From: Mycolicibacterium sp. HK-90
GTDB lineage: Bacteria; Actinomycetota; Actinomycetes; Mycobacteriales; Mycobacteriaceae
Direction: 5' to 3'
Assembly (NCBI RefSeq): GCF_030486405.1
Contig: NZ_CP129613.1
Span: forward strand, 2,604,001-2,668,000
DNA length: 64,000 nt
The notes under the pieces were generated by a model. It had not been told where the DNA came from. It searched no databases and saw nothing but the letters and a program-made list of their open reading frames with translations. Positions 54,241 through 62,927 of this stretch are shown here, piece after piece; the first letter of the stretch is position 1; every line of letters starts with the position of its first letter. The position numbers and the translations under genes were made by a program.

Positions 54241-54780
54241 TCACCCCGGGATCGGATCGAGCCGCCGGTCGGCGAAGCCACCGTAATCGCCGCGGTAGAA
54301 CAGCAACGGCTGCCCGCCGTGCGCCGTCAATCCGGTCACGTGGACGACGGCGATGGTGTGGTCGCCCGCACCGTGCTCGAACTCAAGGTCGGCTTCGATG
54401 GTGGCCAGTGTCCCTCGCAGCTCCGGGGCGCCATTTGCGGCAGGAGCCCACTCGACACCGGCGAATTTGTCTTCGCTGCTGCGGGCGAACTGCGCACATA
54501 CCGCTTCCTGGTTGTCGGCCAGGATGTTGATGCACATCCGGCCGCCGGCTCGGATCAGCGGCCAGGTTGACGATCCGCGCGACGGACAGAACGACACATA
54601 CGGCGGATCCAGCGACACCGAGGTGACCGACTGACAGGTGAAGCCCACGGGTCGTTTCCCGTCGTTACCGGTGATGACGGCGATGCCGGTGCAGAAGTGC
54701 CCGAGGACCGCCCTCATGTCTTCGGGCCCTGGTGGCAGATGCGTCGTGGGGTGAGCTGTCGCGGCGTGCTCGAGGCTCAT
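54241..54780 (-). CDS. HsaB-like flavin reductase
   Basis: 179-residue NADH:FMN/FAD reductase. The HsaB-type blocks are FCTGIAVITGNDGKRPVGFTCQSVTSVSLDPPYVSFCPS, the SSTWPLIRAGGRMCINILADNQEAVCAQFA segment, DKFAGVEWAP and PLLFYRGDYGGF. It supplies reduced flavin to two-component monooxygenases, and the HsaA-like genes at 43900 and 46000 are obvious candidate partners although they are 8-10 kb away. The ATG at 54780 has a GGAG site; the frame to 54840 is unlikely. It is first in an operon with the PaaI-like gene. Confidence 0.91.
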   Translation of the reverse strand: MSLEHAATAHPTTHLPPGPEDMRAVLGHFCTGIAVITGNDGKRPVGFTCQSVTSVSLDPPYVSFCPSRGSSTWPLIRAGGRMCINILADNQEAVCAQFARSSEDKFAGVEWAPAANGAPELRGTLATIEADLEFEHGAGDHTIAVVHVTGLTAHGGQPLLFYRGDYGGFADRRLDPIPG

Positions 54781-54904
54781 CGGTCTCCGTCCCTCGTGTG
54801 GTCTCTTCACCAGACTCGGCCAGACGAAGGTCGTGGGCAATGGGGTCTCCCGGCCAGCGGTTGGTGCCCAGTGGCCCCGTGACCTGGGTTGTTACGCTTG
54901 GGCC

Positions 54905-55570
54905 ATGGATGATCCCGAGCACACAGCCAAGCCGGCGCTGGCCGCGAACAGCTGGGCGCTGCTCGGGTTGCTGTCTTACGAGCAGGAACTCTCCGGCTAC
55001 GACATCCGCAAGTGGCTCCACTGGAGCATGCGCTACTACCACGGAAGCCCCGCTTACAGCCAGATCTACTCCGATCTGAAGAGGCTGGAAAAGATGGGTT
55101 ACCTGACGTCGCGGGTGGACGGCACCGGCACGCGAAATCGCCGTCTCTACAAGATCACCCAGTCCGGCCTAGACGCCGTCACCCGGTGGGCTCGCGAGAC
55201 CCCGCCGGATCCGCCGTCGTTGAAGCACCCGGCGCTCATGCGGGTGACGATGGGCCACCTCAGTGACCCCGCCACGCTGAAGCAGATGCTCCAGGAGCAT
55301 CTTGCCTACGTCGATGAGATGCAACGCGACGCCGCCAAGGAAGCCCGTTGGGCCGGGGTCGATCCGGCGTGGGCATACGCCAAGATCGCGTTGGACTGGG
55401 CGGAACGCTACTACGCGTCGGAGCGGGAACTCACCTTGCAACTGATCAAGGATCTCGATCAGGCTGAGGCCAACTTCCCGAAAGTTGGTGAAGCCGCCAA
55501 GATCCCATGGCCAGATCCGGCATATTGGTATGAAATCGAGAGGAAAGCCGACGCCGAAGACGTCGACTGA
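54905..55570 (+). CDS. PadR family transcriptional regulator
   Basis: 221-residue PadR regulator. The N-terminal winged helix (SWALLGLLSYEQELSGYDIRKWLHWSMRYYHGSPAYSQIYSDLKRLEKMGYLTSR) is diagnostic. The C-terminal helical Vir-like dimerisation region includes KQMLQEHLAYVDEMQRDAAKEARW. It diverges from the HsaB-like/PaaI-like unit across a 124-base region, which it probably controls. PadR members typically respond to aromatic acids or related compounds; the ligand here is unknown. The ATG 54905 start is used rather than the open frame from 54833. Confidence 0.93.
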   Translation: MDDPEHTAKPALAANSWALLGLLSYEQELSGYDIRKWLHWSMRYYHGSPAYSQIYSDLKRLEKMGYLTSRVDGTGTRNRRLYKITQSGLDAVTRWARETPPDPPSLKHPALMRVTMGHLSDPATLKQMLQEHLAYVDEMQRDAAKEARWAGVDPAWAYAKIALDWAERYYASERELTLQLIKDLDQAEANFPKVGEAAKIPWPDPAYWYEIERKADAEDVD

Positions 55571-55597
55571 CCTTCGATCACGATTGTTCTGCCGCGC

Positions 55598-57331
55598 CTA
55601 CCTGCCAGCCGCATCGCGAGCGGCGATGTATCCGTAGACCAAACCCTGGGCGATGGTCGCGCCGGCGCCGGGATAGGTGTGGCCGAAGGCGTTGGCAGCG
55701 GTGTTGCCGATCGCATACAGCCCGTCGATGACGGTGCCGTCTTCGCGAAGCACGCGGGCGCGGTCGTCGGCTCGTAGACCGCCGCACGTACCGAGGTCGC
55801 TGAGCACCATCTTGACCGCGTAGAACGGGCCTTTGACCAGCGGTCGCAGGTTCGGATTGGGTGTGACCGTGGGATCGCCGTAATAACGGTCATAGGCACT
55901 GCGGCCGCGCTCGAAGTCGGGATCCTCGCCGGCGAAGGCATTTTCGTTGAACCGGGCCACGGTTGCCGCTAAATCGTCGACCCGAACGTGCATCTTGGTC
56001 GCCAGTTCATCGAAGCCGTTTGCCTTGACCGCGATTCCGGCGTCGAACCACGTCTGCGGGATGGGCATGCGGGGAAACAGCTCGGCGGCGAAGACATAGC
56101 TGTTGCGGTACTGCTGATCGAAGACGATCCACATGCTTTCCACCGGTGTACCGGCTTTTTCGAGATCCAGGATGCGTTGCCCGAAGCTCATGTAGTCCGC
56201 CGATTCATTGGCGAACCGGTGACCGTTCTGGTCGACGATGAACGACCCGGGCAGTGACCGCTCGGCGAGCATCACCGCGGGCGCGGCCCCCGGCAGCGGG
56301 GCGACGGCCGGGAACCACCAGGATTGATCCATCGAAGCGATGTCGGCACCGACATCCTGCCCGAGCCGGATGGCGTCCCCGGTGTTGGATTCCGCGCCCA
56401 GGCTGAGATTGCGCCCGAGGGACTCGGATTGGAACTTCCATCGCATGTCCATGTCGTGGTCGAAGCCGCCGGCGGCGAGCACCACACCGCGGCGGGCGGT
56501 GACGGTGAACGACTCGTCGCCATGTTCGACGACCGCCCCGGTCACTCGGTCGCCCTCGGTGACCAGTTCGGTGAGGGACGTGTCGAGCCAGATCGGGATC
56601 CCGGCGCGAATCGCCCCCGCGAACAATCCCGCCGCCAGTGCCTGTCCGCCGGCGGCGTAACGCCTTCCGAGCGCCAGACCGCCGATGCCTTGTGCGAGCC
56701 GCTTGACGACGGTGGGCAGACCCTTGCGGGGTACCCGGCTCATCAGGTTCAGCCAGCGGTAATCCGCACCGGTGGTCGGCATCGGGATGCTGACTTCCAT
56801 GACCCCGGGCCGCAGATCGGGCAGGTATTCACCCAGGATCGCGGTGTTGAGCGGGCGGCATTCGCACGTGCGTCCCGCCGCCGATCCGCCAGGTGCCTCG
56901 GGGTGATAGTCGGAGTAATCCTTGGCCCAGAAGAGTTTCATCGGTGTGGTGCGACGCAACATCTCCACCGTGGCCCGGAGGTTGTCGAGATACGCCACGG
57001 AACGTTCCCGCGGAGCGGAATCGGCGACAACGGATTCCAGATAGGTACGGGCGCGCTGGACCGGGTCATTGCCGCCGCATTCCTCGACCACCGGGCTGGA
57101 CGGCAGCCAGATGGCACCACCTGATCGGGCCGTCGAACCGCCGACATAGGAGGACTTCTCGACGACGAGTACCGACAATCCCCGCTCGTGGGCTGCCAGG
57201 GCAGCGGCGAGCCCGGTACCGGAGCCCACGACGAGAAGGTCTACTTCGGTCGTGGCGATGGTGAGGCCGGCAGGGATGGTCTTGTGGCTGGTGGCGGTCA
57301 CAACCGACGACGATAAGGCGGTGAGCGGCAT
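55598..57331 (-). CDS. KstD-like FAD-dependent 3-ketosteroid dehydrogenase
   Basis: 577-residue flavoprotein of the 3-ketosteroid-delta1-dehydrogenase/fumarate reductase family. The FAD motif VVGSGTGLAAALAAHERGLSVLVVEKS begins at about residue 34, and GGSTARSGGAIWLP follows. The C-terminal YAVKMVLSDLGTCGGLRADDRARVL resembles the catalytic DLGTKGG segment of KstD. Close relatives dehydrogenate ring A of 3-ketosteroids or similar enones. The ATG at 57331 is used; an open frame to 57502 overlaps the region in front of the divergent KshA-like gene. It converges with the PadR gene 27 bases away. Confidence 0.88.
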   Translation of the reverse strand: MPLTALSSSVVTATSHKTIPAGLTIATTEVDLLVVGSGTGLAAALAAHERGLSVLVVEKSSYVGGSTARSGGAIWLPSSPVVEECGGNDPVQRARTYLESVVADSAPRERSVAYLDNLRATVEMLRRTTPMKLFWAKDYSDYHPEAPGGSAAGRTCECRPLNTAILGEYLPDLRPGVMEVSIPMPTTGADYRWLNLMSRVPRKGLPTVVKRLAQGIGGLALGRRYAAGGQALAAGLFAGAIRAGIPIWLDTSLTELVTEGDRVTGAVVEHGDESFTVTARRGVVLAAGGFDHDMDMRWKFQSESLGRNLSLGAESNTGDAIRLGQDVGADIASMDQSWWFPAVAPLPGAAPAVMLAERSLPGSFIVDQNGHRFANESADYMSFGQRILDLEKAGTPVESMWIVFDQQYRNSYVFAAELFPRMPIPQTWFDAGIAVKANGFDELATKMHVRVDDLAATVARFNENAFAGEDPDFERGRSAYDRYYGDPTVTPNPNLRPLVKGPFYAVKMVLSDLGTCGGLRADDRARVLREDGTVIDGLYAIGNTAANAFGHTYPGAGATIAQGLVYGYIAARDAAGR

Positions 57332-57345
57332 TGTTGATTCTCGCG

Positions 57346-57360
57346 TCCTGTTGAGCGGGA
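57346..57360. promoter_or_regulatory. Weak copy of the shared operator motif in the kstD/kshA-like promoter region
   Basis: TCCTGTTGAGCGGGA matches TCYCRCTGRGYGAGA at 12 of 15 positions. It lies 15 bases upstream of the KstD-like start and 84 bases upstream of the KshA-like start, closer to the start codon than sites A, B and D. It may be chance. Confidence 0.3.
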
Positions 57361-57443
57361 ATACCTGCTTACCGTGCACCCGTAGCCGCAGTTCAATGGC
57401 AGACCAGCCGAGGAATCCGATTGATCGAAGGACGGGCCGCAAC

Positions 57444-58589
57444 ATGACGATGCACTCAGATGCCGACGAAATACGGTTGATCGAGTCCGGTTCGGTACCC
57501 ACCAGATTTGCCCGCGGTTGGCACTGCCTGGGGCTGATCCGTGATTTCGGGGACGGAGAACCGCATCAGGTCAACGCTTTCGGCCAGAAGCTGGTGGTGT
57601 TCCGGGGCGAGGACGGTTCCATCAACGTGCTCGACGGGTACTGCCGGCACATGGGGGGTGACCTTTCCCAAGGGACCGTGAAGGGCAATGAGATTGCCTG
57701 CCCGTTCCACGACTGGCGCTGGGGCGGGGACGGCCGCTGCAAGATGGTGCCGTACAGCAAGCGCACCCCGCGGCTGGCCCGCACCGCGGCCTGGCCCACC
57801 CTCGAACAGGACGGCATGCTGTTCGTGTGGAATGACCCCGAGCGCAAGGCGCCGCCGGCAGACGTCACGATTCCCCGCATCGAGGGCGCCACGAGTGACA
57901 AATGGACGGATTGGCACTGGTACACCACCGTCGTCAACACCAATTGCCGCGAGATCATCGACAACGTCGTCGACATGGCGCACTTCTTCTACATCCACGG
58001 CTCGCTTCCCACCCACTTCAAGAACATCTTCGAAGGACAGGTCGCGACCCAGTACATGAAGAGTGGGGCCCGCCCAGACCTCGATGATCCCGAAGGTGCC
58101 AAGCTCCTGGGGACGACCTCGCTGGCGTCATACCACGGCCCCTCGTTCATGATCGACGACCTGACGTATCACTACGCCGACTTCGAGCAGCGCACCGTCC
58201 TGATCAATTGCCACTACCCGATCGATGCCAATTCCTTTGTGCTGCAGTACGGCATCGTGGTCGAGAAGAACGCGGCCATGCCTGAGGAACTCGCCATGCA
58301 GACGGCGGTGGCGCTCGGCGACTTCGTCAAGATGGGATTCGAGCAGGATGTCGAGATCTGGCGCAACAAGACTCGAATCGACAACCCGCTTCTGGTCGAA
58401 GAGGACGGACCGGTGTACCAGCTGAGGCGCTGGTACGAACAGTTCTATGTCGATGCGGCTGATGTGACGCCGGACATGGTGAACCGCTTTGAGTTCGAGT
58501 TGGACACCACCAGGCCGTGTGAGGTGTGGATGAAGGAAGCGCAAGCCAATCTGGCCGCGCGCGCTGCTGCTTCCGAAACGGTGGGATGA
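57444..58589 (+). CDS. KshA-like Rieske oxygenase (3-ketosteroid 9-alpha-hydroxylase oxygenase type)
   Basis: 381-residue terminal oxygenase. The Rieske cluster ligands are Cys67-His69 (CRH) and Cys86-x2-His89 (CPFH). The mononuclear iron site is Asn174/Asp177, His180, His185 and Asp302 (GFEQDVEIW), matching KshA spacing and length. KshA hydroxylates C9 of ring B and, with KstD, opens the steroid nucleus. No KshB reductase is seen here. ATG 57444 has GAAGGA upstream. Its stop overlaps the next small gene by four bases (ATGA). It diverges from the KstD-like gene. Confidence 0.93.
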   Translation: MTMHSDADEIRLIESGSVPTRFARGWHCLGLIRDFGDGEPHQVNAFGQKLVVFRGEDGSINVLDGYCRHMGGDLSQGTVKGNEIACPFHDWRWGGDGRCKMVPYSKRTPRLARTAAWPTLEQDGMLFVWNDPERKAPPADVTIPRIEGATSDKWTDWHWYTTVVNTNCREIIDNVVDMAHFFYIHGSLPTHFKNIFEGQVATQYMKSGARPDLDDPEGAKLLGTTSLASYHGPSFMIDDLTYHYADFEQRTVLINCHYPIDANSFVLQYGIVVEKNAAMPEELAMQTAVALGDFVKMGFEQDVEIWRNKTRIDNPLLVEEDGPVYQLRRWYEQFYVDAADVTPDMVNRFEFELDTTRPCEVWMKEAQANLAARAAASETVG

Positions 58590-58867
58590 CGATGGCTGTC
58601 CGTCAGGACAATCGTCTCGAGGATGCGCCGATGCTGCCGGTCATGTGCCGGCGCTGCGGCGCCGGTGTACAGGTACGCAAGAGCAGCTGGAGCCAGACCA
58701 GCGTTCAGTGGAGCGCAGCCGCCCTCGGGCGTTGTGAAGAGCGCTGCACCGCAACGCAATTGTTCGGCCCCGGAGGCGGCGGTCTGTTTCTTGCGTGTTC
58801 GGCGCTGGGTGGATCCATCGACGACGCGGTCCGCGCCGGGGCGCTGCCGGTGGTCGACGAGCCGTGA
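58586..58867 (+). CDS. Small cysteine-rich protein translationally coupled to the KshA-like gene
   Basis: 93-residue protein starting with an ATGA overlap at the kshA-like stop. Its cysteines are CRRC near residue 20, CEERC near 50 and one in LACSALGG near 70, with conserved-looking VRKSSWSQTSVQWS between. The pattern suggests a zinc ribbon or a small electron-transfer or assembly factor, but I do not recognise the family. The tight coupling implies stoichiometric production with the Rieske oxygenase. No function is assigned. Confidence 0.8.
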   Translation: MTMAVRQDNRLEDAPMLPVMCRRCGAGVQVRKSSWSQTSVQWSAAALGRCEERCTATQLFGPGGGGLFLACSALGGSIDDAVRAGALPVVDEP

Positions 58868-58885
58868 TGACGGCACGTAACGGCG

Positions 58886-59509
58886 CTAGCCCTTCAGGAG
58901 CGCGACGGTACGGGCGAGTCGTTGCGTCAGGTCTTCCAGAGGAATTCGCTGCTGGGTGAATGCGGCGATGTTGGTCATCCAGACGTCGGACAGTATCTCG
59001 GCGGCGCCGATCTGGCGCGGGTTCAGCTCGTGTTCTCCTAGGGATCCGATGAAGATCCGGACAAGTTGCCTACGCACCATGTCGGCTTGGGCCGCTGCTG
59101 TGCCGTCGGCGTACAGGTAGGGGCGGATCATCGACTCGGCGAACCGGGGCGATGCGGACAGACTATCGGTGAGGGTCAGGGAAACCTGCAACAGACGCCG
59201 GAAGGGGTCCGGATCGTTGGTGTCGCAACGAAACTCCGTTTCGAAATCCCACAGCCATTCGTGGAAGCACGCCAGCAGCAGGTCGTCCTTGGAGGGGAAG
59301 TACTGGTACACGGTGGCTGCTGCCACACCCGCTGCCGTCGCTACCGAACGGATGTGGCAGCTGTCGTAGCCCTGGGCCGCCAGTGACATCGCGGCATCGA
59401 CGATCCGGTCGCGACGGGCGATCCGGTTGGACGTGAGTCTTACCGCTCCTACGCGTGCTTCGTGGAGAGGAAGGGGCGTCGTCGCAGCTCTCAACTCGGG
59501 CGTACTCAC
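58886..59509 (-). CDS. KstR-like TetR family regulator
   Basis: About 207 residues. The N-terminal helix-turn-helix (RIVDAAMSLAAQGYDSCHIRSVATAAGVAAATVYQYFPSKDDLLLACFHE) and the ligand domain (SASPRFAESMIRPYLYADGTAAAQADMVRRQLVRIF) resemble KstR, the repressor of cholesterol catabolism. I use the GTG at 59509, because longer starts (59599, 59611) fall inside a 40-base hairpin that terminates the next gene. No KstR-type operator (TnnAACnnGTTnnA) was found nearby. It converges with the small cysteine protein. Confidence 0.85.
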   Translation of the reverse strand: MSTPELRAATTPLPLHEARVGAVRLTSNRIARRDRIVDAAMSLAAQGYDSCHIRSVATAAGVAAATVYQYFPSKDDLLLACFHEWLWDFETEFRCDTNDPDPFRRLLQVSLTLTDSLSASPRFAESMIRPYLYADGTAAAQADMVRRQLVRIFIGSLGEHELNPRQIGAAEILSDVWMTNIAAFTQQRIPLEDLTQRLARTVALLKG

Positions 59510-59591
59510 GGCGAGAACAGTAGGTGCGATTCCGGTGGTTGAGCGCGCGTGGTCTCGCTCATCGGGCAAGAGATTGGTCTGGCGCACGAGC

Positions 59592-59631
59592 GGCACCATC
59601 ACTCCCCGCACCGGGGTGAGGTGATGGTGCC
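59592..59631 (-). terminator. Large hairpin terminator downstream of the PGRS-GH5 gene
   Basis: GGCACCATCAC and GTGATGGTGCC are perfect 11-base arms; inner CCCCG and CGGGG also pair. It begins 41 bases past the glycosidase stop on the minus strand. Confidence 0.8.
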
Positions 59632-59672
59632 GTCGTCAGCGCGGCCGAAACGGCCAGGCAAGAGCCCAGTCG

Positions 59673-62585
59673 CTACACGCTCATCTTCGGAGTGACGGTT
59701 ACTGTGACGGTGTCGGCATCGCCGGAGGCGATGATGATCTTGCCGTTGTCGGTGGAAAGGACTGTTCCGCCTTCGACGGTGACGGTGTAGCCGTTGGGGT
59801 AGTGCACATCGGGGACGGAGATGATGGTTTCTGAACCAGGTGCGAAGTGGCCTTGGCCGTCTACGCGGTCAGTGGTGTAGCTGAATCTGAACGTACCGTC
59901 GTCCTCGCTGTAGGACATCGATTGTGGTGTGCCGGCGACGGTTTGGGCGTAGGGTCTGGTCAGGATTTTCAGGTTGTCCCAGTTGACGTTGTCGCCTTCG
60001 AGGGGCTTGCTGGGATCGTCGACCAGCCATTCGACGGTGCCGTCGACACCGAGATAGGTGGTGTTGGCGTAGGACCATTCGGTCCAGCTGAGCATGTGTT
60101 GATCGGCCGGGTCCATCGTCTGATTCAGCGACGACGGGTTACTGGAGGAGCCGAATTCGGTCATGATGGCGGGAATGTTGTGTGCCTTGGCGTAGTCGGT
60201 GGCCGTGTTGGCGATGACGTTGACAAAGGGCAGTACCAGGCCACCCAGGTTCACGAACGCGTAATCGTGGAACGACAGTGCGGCGTTGGAGTCGTGGACG
60301 GTGCCCAGCCTCACGGGCACCATGGCGGTGGCCGCCACGCTGGGCTCGAAGAAGATCGTCGCGTCTGGATTGACGCTGCGGATCGCAGCCGCCACCTGGT
60401 TGTAGAACGGGGTCAGCTGCTGGGCTTCGTGATATGAGCTGCCGAGTATCGACGGCAGGAACTGATTGCCAGGCCGGGGTTCGTTCATGATCTCGATGCC
60501 AACGACGTTGGGGTCGCCGCTGTAGTGATAGGCGAGGAACTGGACCATCGCGGCATACTCATTGAGCTGTCCGGCACCGGTCGGGCCTGGGTCATTCGCC
60601 CAGAATTTATCGAGTGCCGCGTTTTTCGCTGAATCGAAGAAGATGTCGAGCGGGAATCCGATGTTCGACGGAGGTAGTTCGCCGGTGACGTACGTAGGCG
60701 GCACATTCTGGTGCAGATCCAACACGGTAACGATGCCGTGATCGGCCAGCATCGCCACGGTTTCGTCCAGCTCGTTCAGATATTCTTCGTCGTAGACCCC
60801 GGGTTCGGGCTGCAGCCGCTCCCAGTCGACTCCCAGCCGCACGACGTTGAATCCGTTGGCGGCCAGGAACGCGGCGTCATCTTCGCTGAAGCCCTCTTCA
60901 GCCGGTGGACGGATCGGGCCGGTGATGTCGACGACGTTCATCCCACGCAAGATGACGACTCTGCCGTCCTTGTCTGTGAACCATGTGCCGGTGGTGCTGA
61001 TCGTCGGATCGCCCGGAACCAGGTTCACTCCAGCCTGATTGCCGAAGCGGCCGACTTCACCGTGATTGCCAAAGCTCCATGGGGCAATGGTGCCGCCGGC
61101 ACCACCCAAGGCGGGCAACCGCCCGGTCAGGCTACCGTCGCCGCCATTGCCACCACGTCCGCCGCTGCCCAGCAATCCCGTGGCGTTGCCGCCGTCGCCG
61201 CCGACACCGCCCACCCCACCGTCGTTGCCGTCACCACCGGCTCCACCGATACCGAACAACAATCCCGGTGCGGCGCCACCAGTGCCGCCGGCGCCACCAG
61301 CAGCGGTGCCGCCGGCGGCGCCGCCGTCGCCCCCTGCGCCGCCAAGACCCATGAGTGATCCTCCGGCTCCGCCGGTACCACCTGCGGCCCCGGCTCCGCC
61401 GGTACCGCCAACACCGCCGTTGCCGAACAGGCCGGCGGAACCACCATCGCCACCGTCGACGCCGGCCACAGTGCTGTTCCAGCCATCCCCACCATCGCCG
61501 AACAGCCACCCTCCATTGGTGCCGTCCGCGTTCGAGGCGCTGGTCCCCGCCGAACCATCACCAATTGCATACGACCAGGTGACGGTGTTCACGAATCCCG
61601 CAAACGCCTGGCCTTCTGCAGTTTCGAACCAGTTGGATACAGCGGAGTAGACCGGCTTGTACACGAACTCGTTGAACTGCAGGGGGATGTCAGGTGGGGA
61701 TACGAACACAGTACGCGTGGGATTGGGGATGGCAGCCGCAGCGGGGATACCGGTGGACGTGGGCGTCGCATCCAACGTGATCGGCTTGGCCGCAGGTCGG
61801 CTGATGCCGGTGCGGGACAGTTCTCGCCGCGTCGCTGCGAGCAGTACCCATGAGGTTGCTAAGTCCTCCGGTGAGGTGGGGGTACTGGACCTCCATGAAT
61901 CTGTCACTGGTTTGCGCGGATCCGTTACCAGCTTGGTGGTTTCGCCTGTTCCCGGTGTGGAAGGTAGGGCCGTTGCGGCCGCTGCAGCGTCGCTTATCTC
62001 CTGCTCGTTGATCGCAGCGGTAGCGACCTCCGTCGTTTCACCCTGATTCGCGTCCTTGTCGCGAGTCGATGAGAACGAGCTTGACGGGTTGTCCTTTGTG
62101 GAGCCGCGTCTGGGGATCGAGTCGACGTTATCCGTTGAGTCCTGCGTGGCATCGGCACGAGTGGACGGTGTCGGCGCGTAGCGGTGCCGTTGTTTGCCGG
62201 GTGTCGAATCTTTCGGTGTCCGACGAGAATTGGTGTTCGTATCGCGAGCTGGTGACGACGAGCTTGACGGGTTGCCCTTTGGGGAGCCGATTCCGGAGAT
62301 CGAGTCGGCGTCATCCGTTGAGTCCTGCTTGGCATCGGCACGCTTGGATGTTGTCGGCGCGTGACGATATCGGTGTTTGCCGGCCGTCGAATCACCCTGC
62401 GGGCGTGGAGAAGCAGGCCCCGCTGAACCGTTGCGCCCACTTCCGGACGATGACGATCGCGCGTTGTCCGACGCGTTGGTCCCGGTGTCCGCACAAGCGG
62501 TTCCCTGTCCGCCAAAGAGCGCAGCGCCCACACCCAGCGCCACGGCCAGCCCGCCAACCCGCCCGATATGCTTCGACGCGCCCAT
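59673..62585 (-). CDS. Secreted PGRS-like/GH5 glycosidase (endoglycoceramidase-type) with tandem Ser/Thr repeats
   Basis: 970-residue exported protein. A signal peptide (1-32, ending ACA-DTG) is followed by two imperfect 61-residue repeats (65-125 and 126-186), each with DST-GK-RYRxAPT and SxxxKxNPSSS elements. A linker leads to a PGRS-type Gly-Gly-X region (about 342-500, opening with NGGWLFGDGGDG). A glycoside hydrolase family 5 domain (about 525-880) has the acid/base Glu702 in IEIMNEP, the nucleophile Glu810 in IMTEFGSSS and LDLHQN. A beta-rich C-terminal domain (885-970) resembles that of endoglycoceramidases. There is no PE domain. AAGGAG precedes the ATG. Confidence 0.9.
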   Translation of the reverse strand: MGASKHIGRVGGLAVALGVGAALFGGQGTACADTGTNASDNARSSSSGSGRNGSAGPASPRPQGDSTAGKHRYRHAPTTSKRADAKQDSTDDADSISGIGSPKGNPSSSSSPARDTNTNSRRTPKDSTPGKQRHRYAPTPSTRADATQDSTDNVDSIPRRGSTKDNPSSSFSSTRDKDANQGETTEVATAAINEQEISDAAAAATALPSTPGTGETTKLVTDPRKPVTDSWRSSTPTSPEDLATSWVLLAATRRELSRTGISRPAAKPITLDATPTSTGIPAAAAIPNPTRTVFVSPPDIPLQFNEFVYKPVYSAVSNWFETAEGQAFAGFVNTVTWSYAIGDGSAGTSASNADGTNGGWLFGDGGDGWNSTVAGVDGGDGGSAGLFGNGGVGGTGGAGAAGGTGGAGGSLMGLGGAGGDGGAAGGTAAGGAGGTGGAAPGLLFGIGGAGGDGNDGGVGGVGGDGGNATGLLGSGGRGGNGGDGSLTGRLPALGGAGGTIAPWSFGNHGEVGRFGNQAGVNLVPGDPTISTTGTWFTDKDGRVVILRGMNVVDITGPIRPPAEEGFSEDDAAFLAANGFNVVRLGVDWERLQPEPGVYDEEYLNELDETVAMLADHGIVTVLDLHQNVPPTYVTGELPPSNIGFPLDIFFDSAKNAALDKFWANDPGPTGAGQLNEYAAMVQFLAYHYSGDPNVVGIEIMNEPRPGNQFLPSILGSSYHEAQQLTPFYNQVAAAIRSVNPDATIFFEPSVAATAMVPVRLGTVHDSNAALSFHDYAFVNLGGLVLPFVNVIANTATDYAKAHNIPAIMTEFGSSSNPSSLNQTMDPADQHMLSWTEWSYANTTYLGVDGTVEWLVDDPSKPLEGDNVNWDNLKILTRPYAQTVAGTPQSMSYSEDDGTFRFSYTTDRVDGQGHFAPGSETIISVPDVHYPNGYTVTVEGGTVLSTDNGKIIIASGDADTVTVTVTPKMSV

Positions 62586-62927
62586 GTGATCTACTCCTTA
62601 GTGGATTTCCAAAGTGACGTAGAGCACTGTTTCAGCGCGGCCTTTATGTGCCAATGAAATTGCCCACTGAACGGGAGGGATCCGTCTCAGGTGTGGTGCG
62701 GTGGCAGTCGCGCAAGTGCCGAACCCGCCGGTGCGTCCATTGCTTTGGTAATCAATGGGCAAATCCAGGTGGCGCCCCACAGGCACGAGAGTTCCCGGAA
62801 CAGTTCGGCAATCAAGAGGTGCCGACCGCGGTACGAGGTCTCGGTCGGCGAGAGCGACATCGCCGGCGAGCGGTCTGGCGTTTCTGTCAAACAGGACTAC
62901 CCGCAGCCTGTTGGGAACAGAAAGTGG
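62586..62927. promoter_or_regulatory. Intergenic region upstream of the PGRS-GH5 gene
   Basis: 342 bases without a supportable gene; the longest gap in the window. It should hold the promoter of the glycosidase gene. An 8-bp inverted repeat (GCCGACCG and CGGTCGGC, 62821-62849, loop 13) is a possible weak terminator of the SnoaL-like gene. A second weak inverted repeat (CCATTG / CAATGG) lies at 62737-62758. Confidence 0.4.

Noticed and set aside
54848-54862. Another copy of the shared operator in the HsaB-like/PadR promoter (TCCCGGCCAGCGGTT)
   Set aside because: Only 11 of 15 positions match, not clearly better than chance in such GC-rich DNA.
58886-59611. Long version of the KstR-like regulator
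   Set aside because: Its first codons would lie inside the glycosidase terminator hairpin, and the TetR domain does not need them.
61066-61650. 194-residue proline-rich plus-strand open frame
   Set aside because: It is the antisense of the Gly-rich PGRS region, where reverse complements of Gly codons give Pro.
62737-62758. Inverted repeat CCATTG/CAATGG as an operator
   Set aside because: The arms are only six bases with a ten-base spacer, and there is no regulator nearby.
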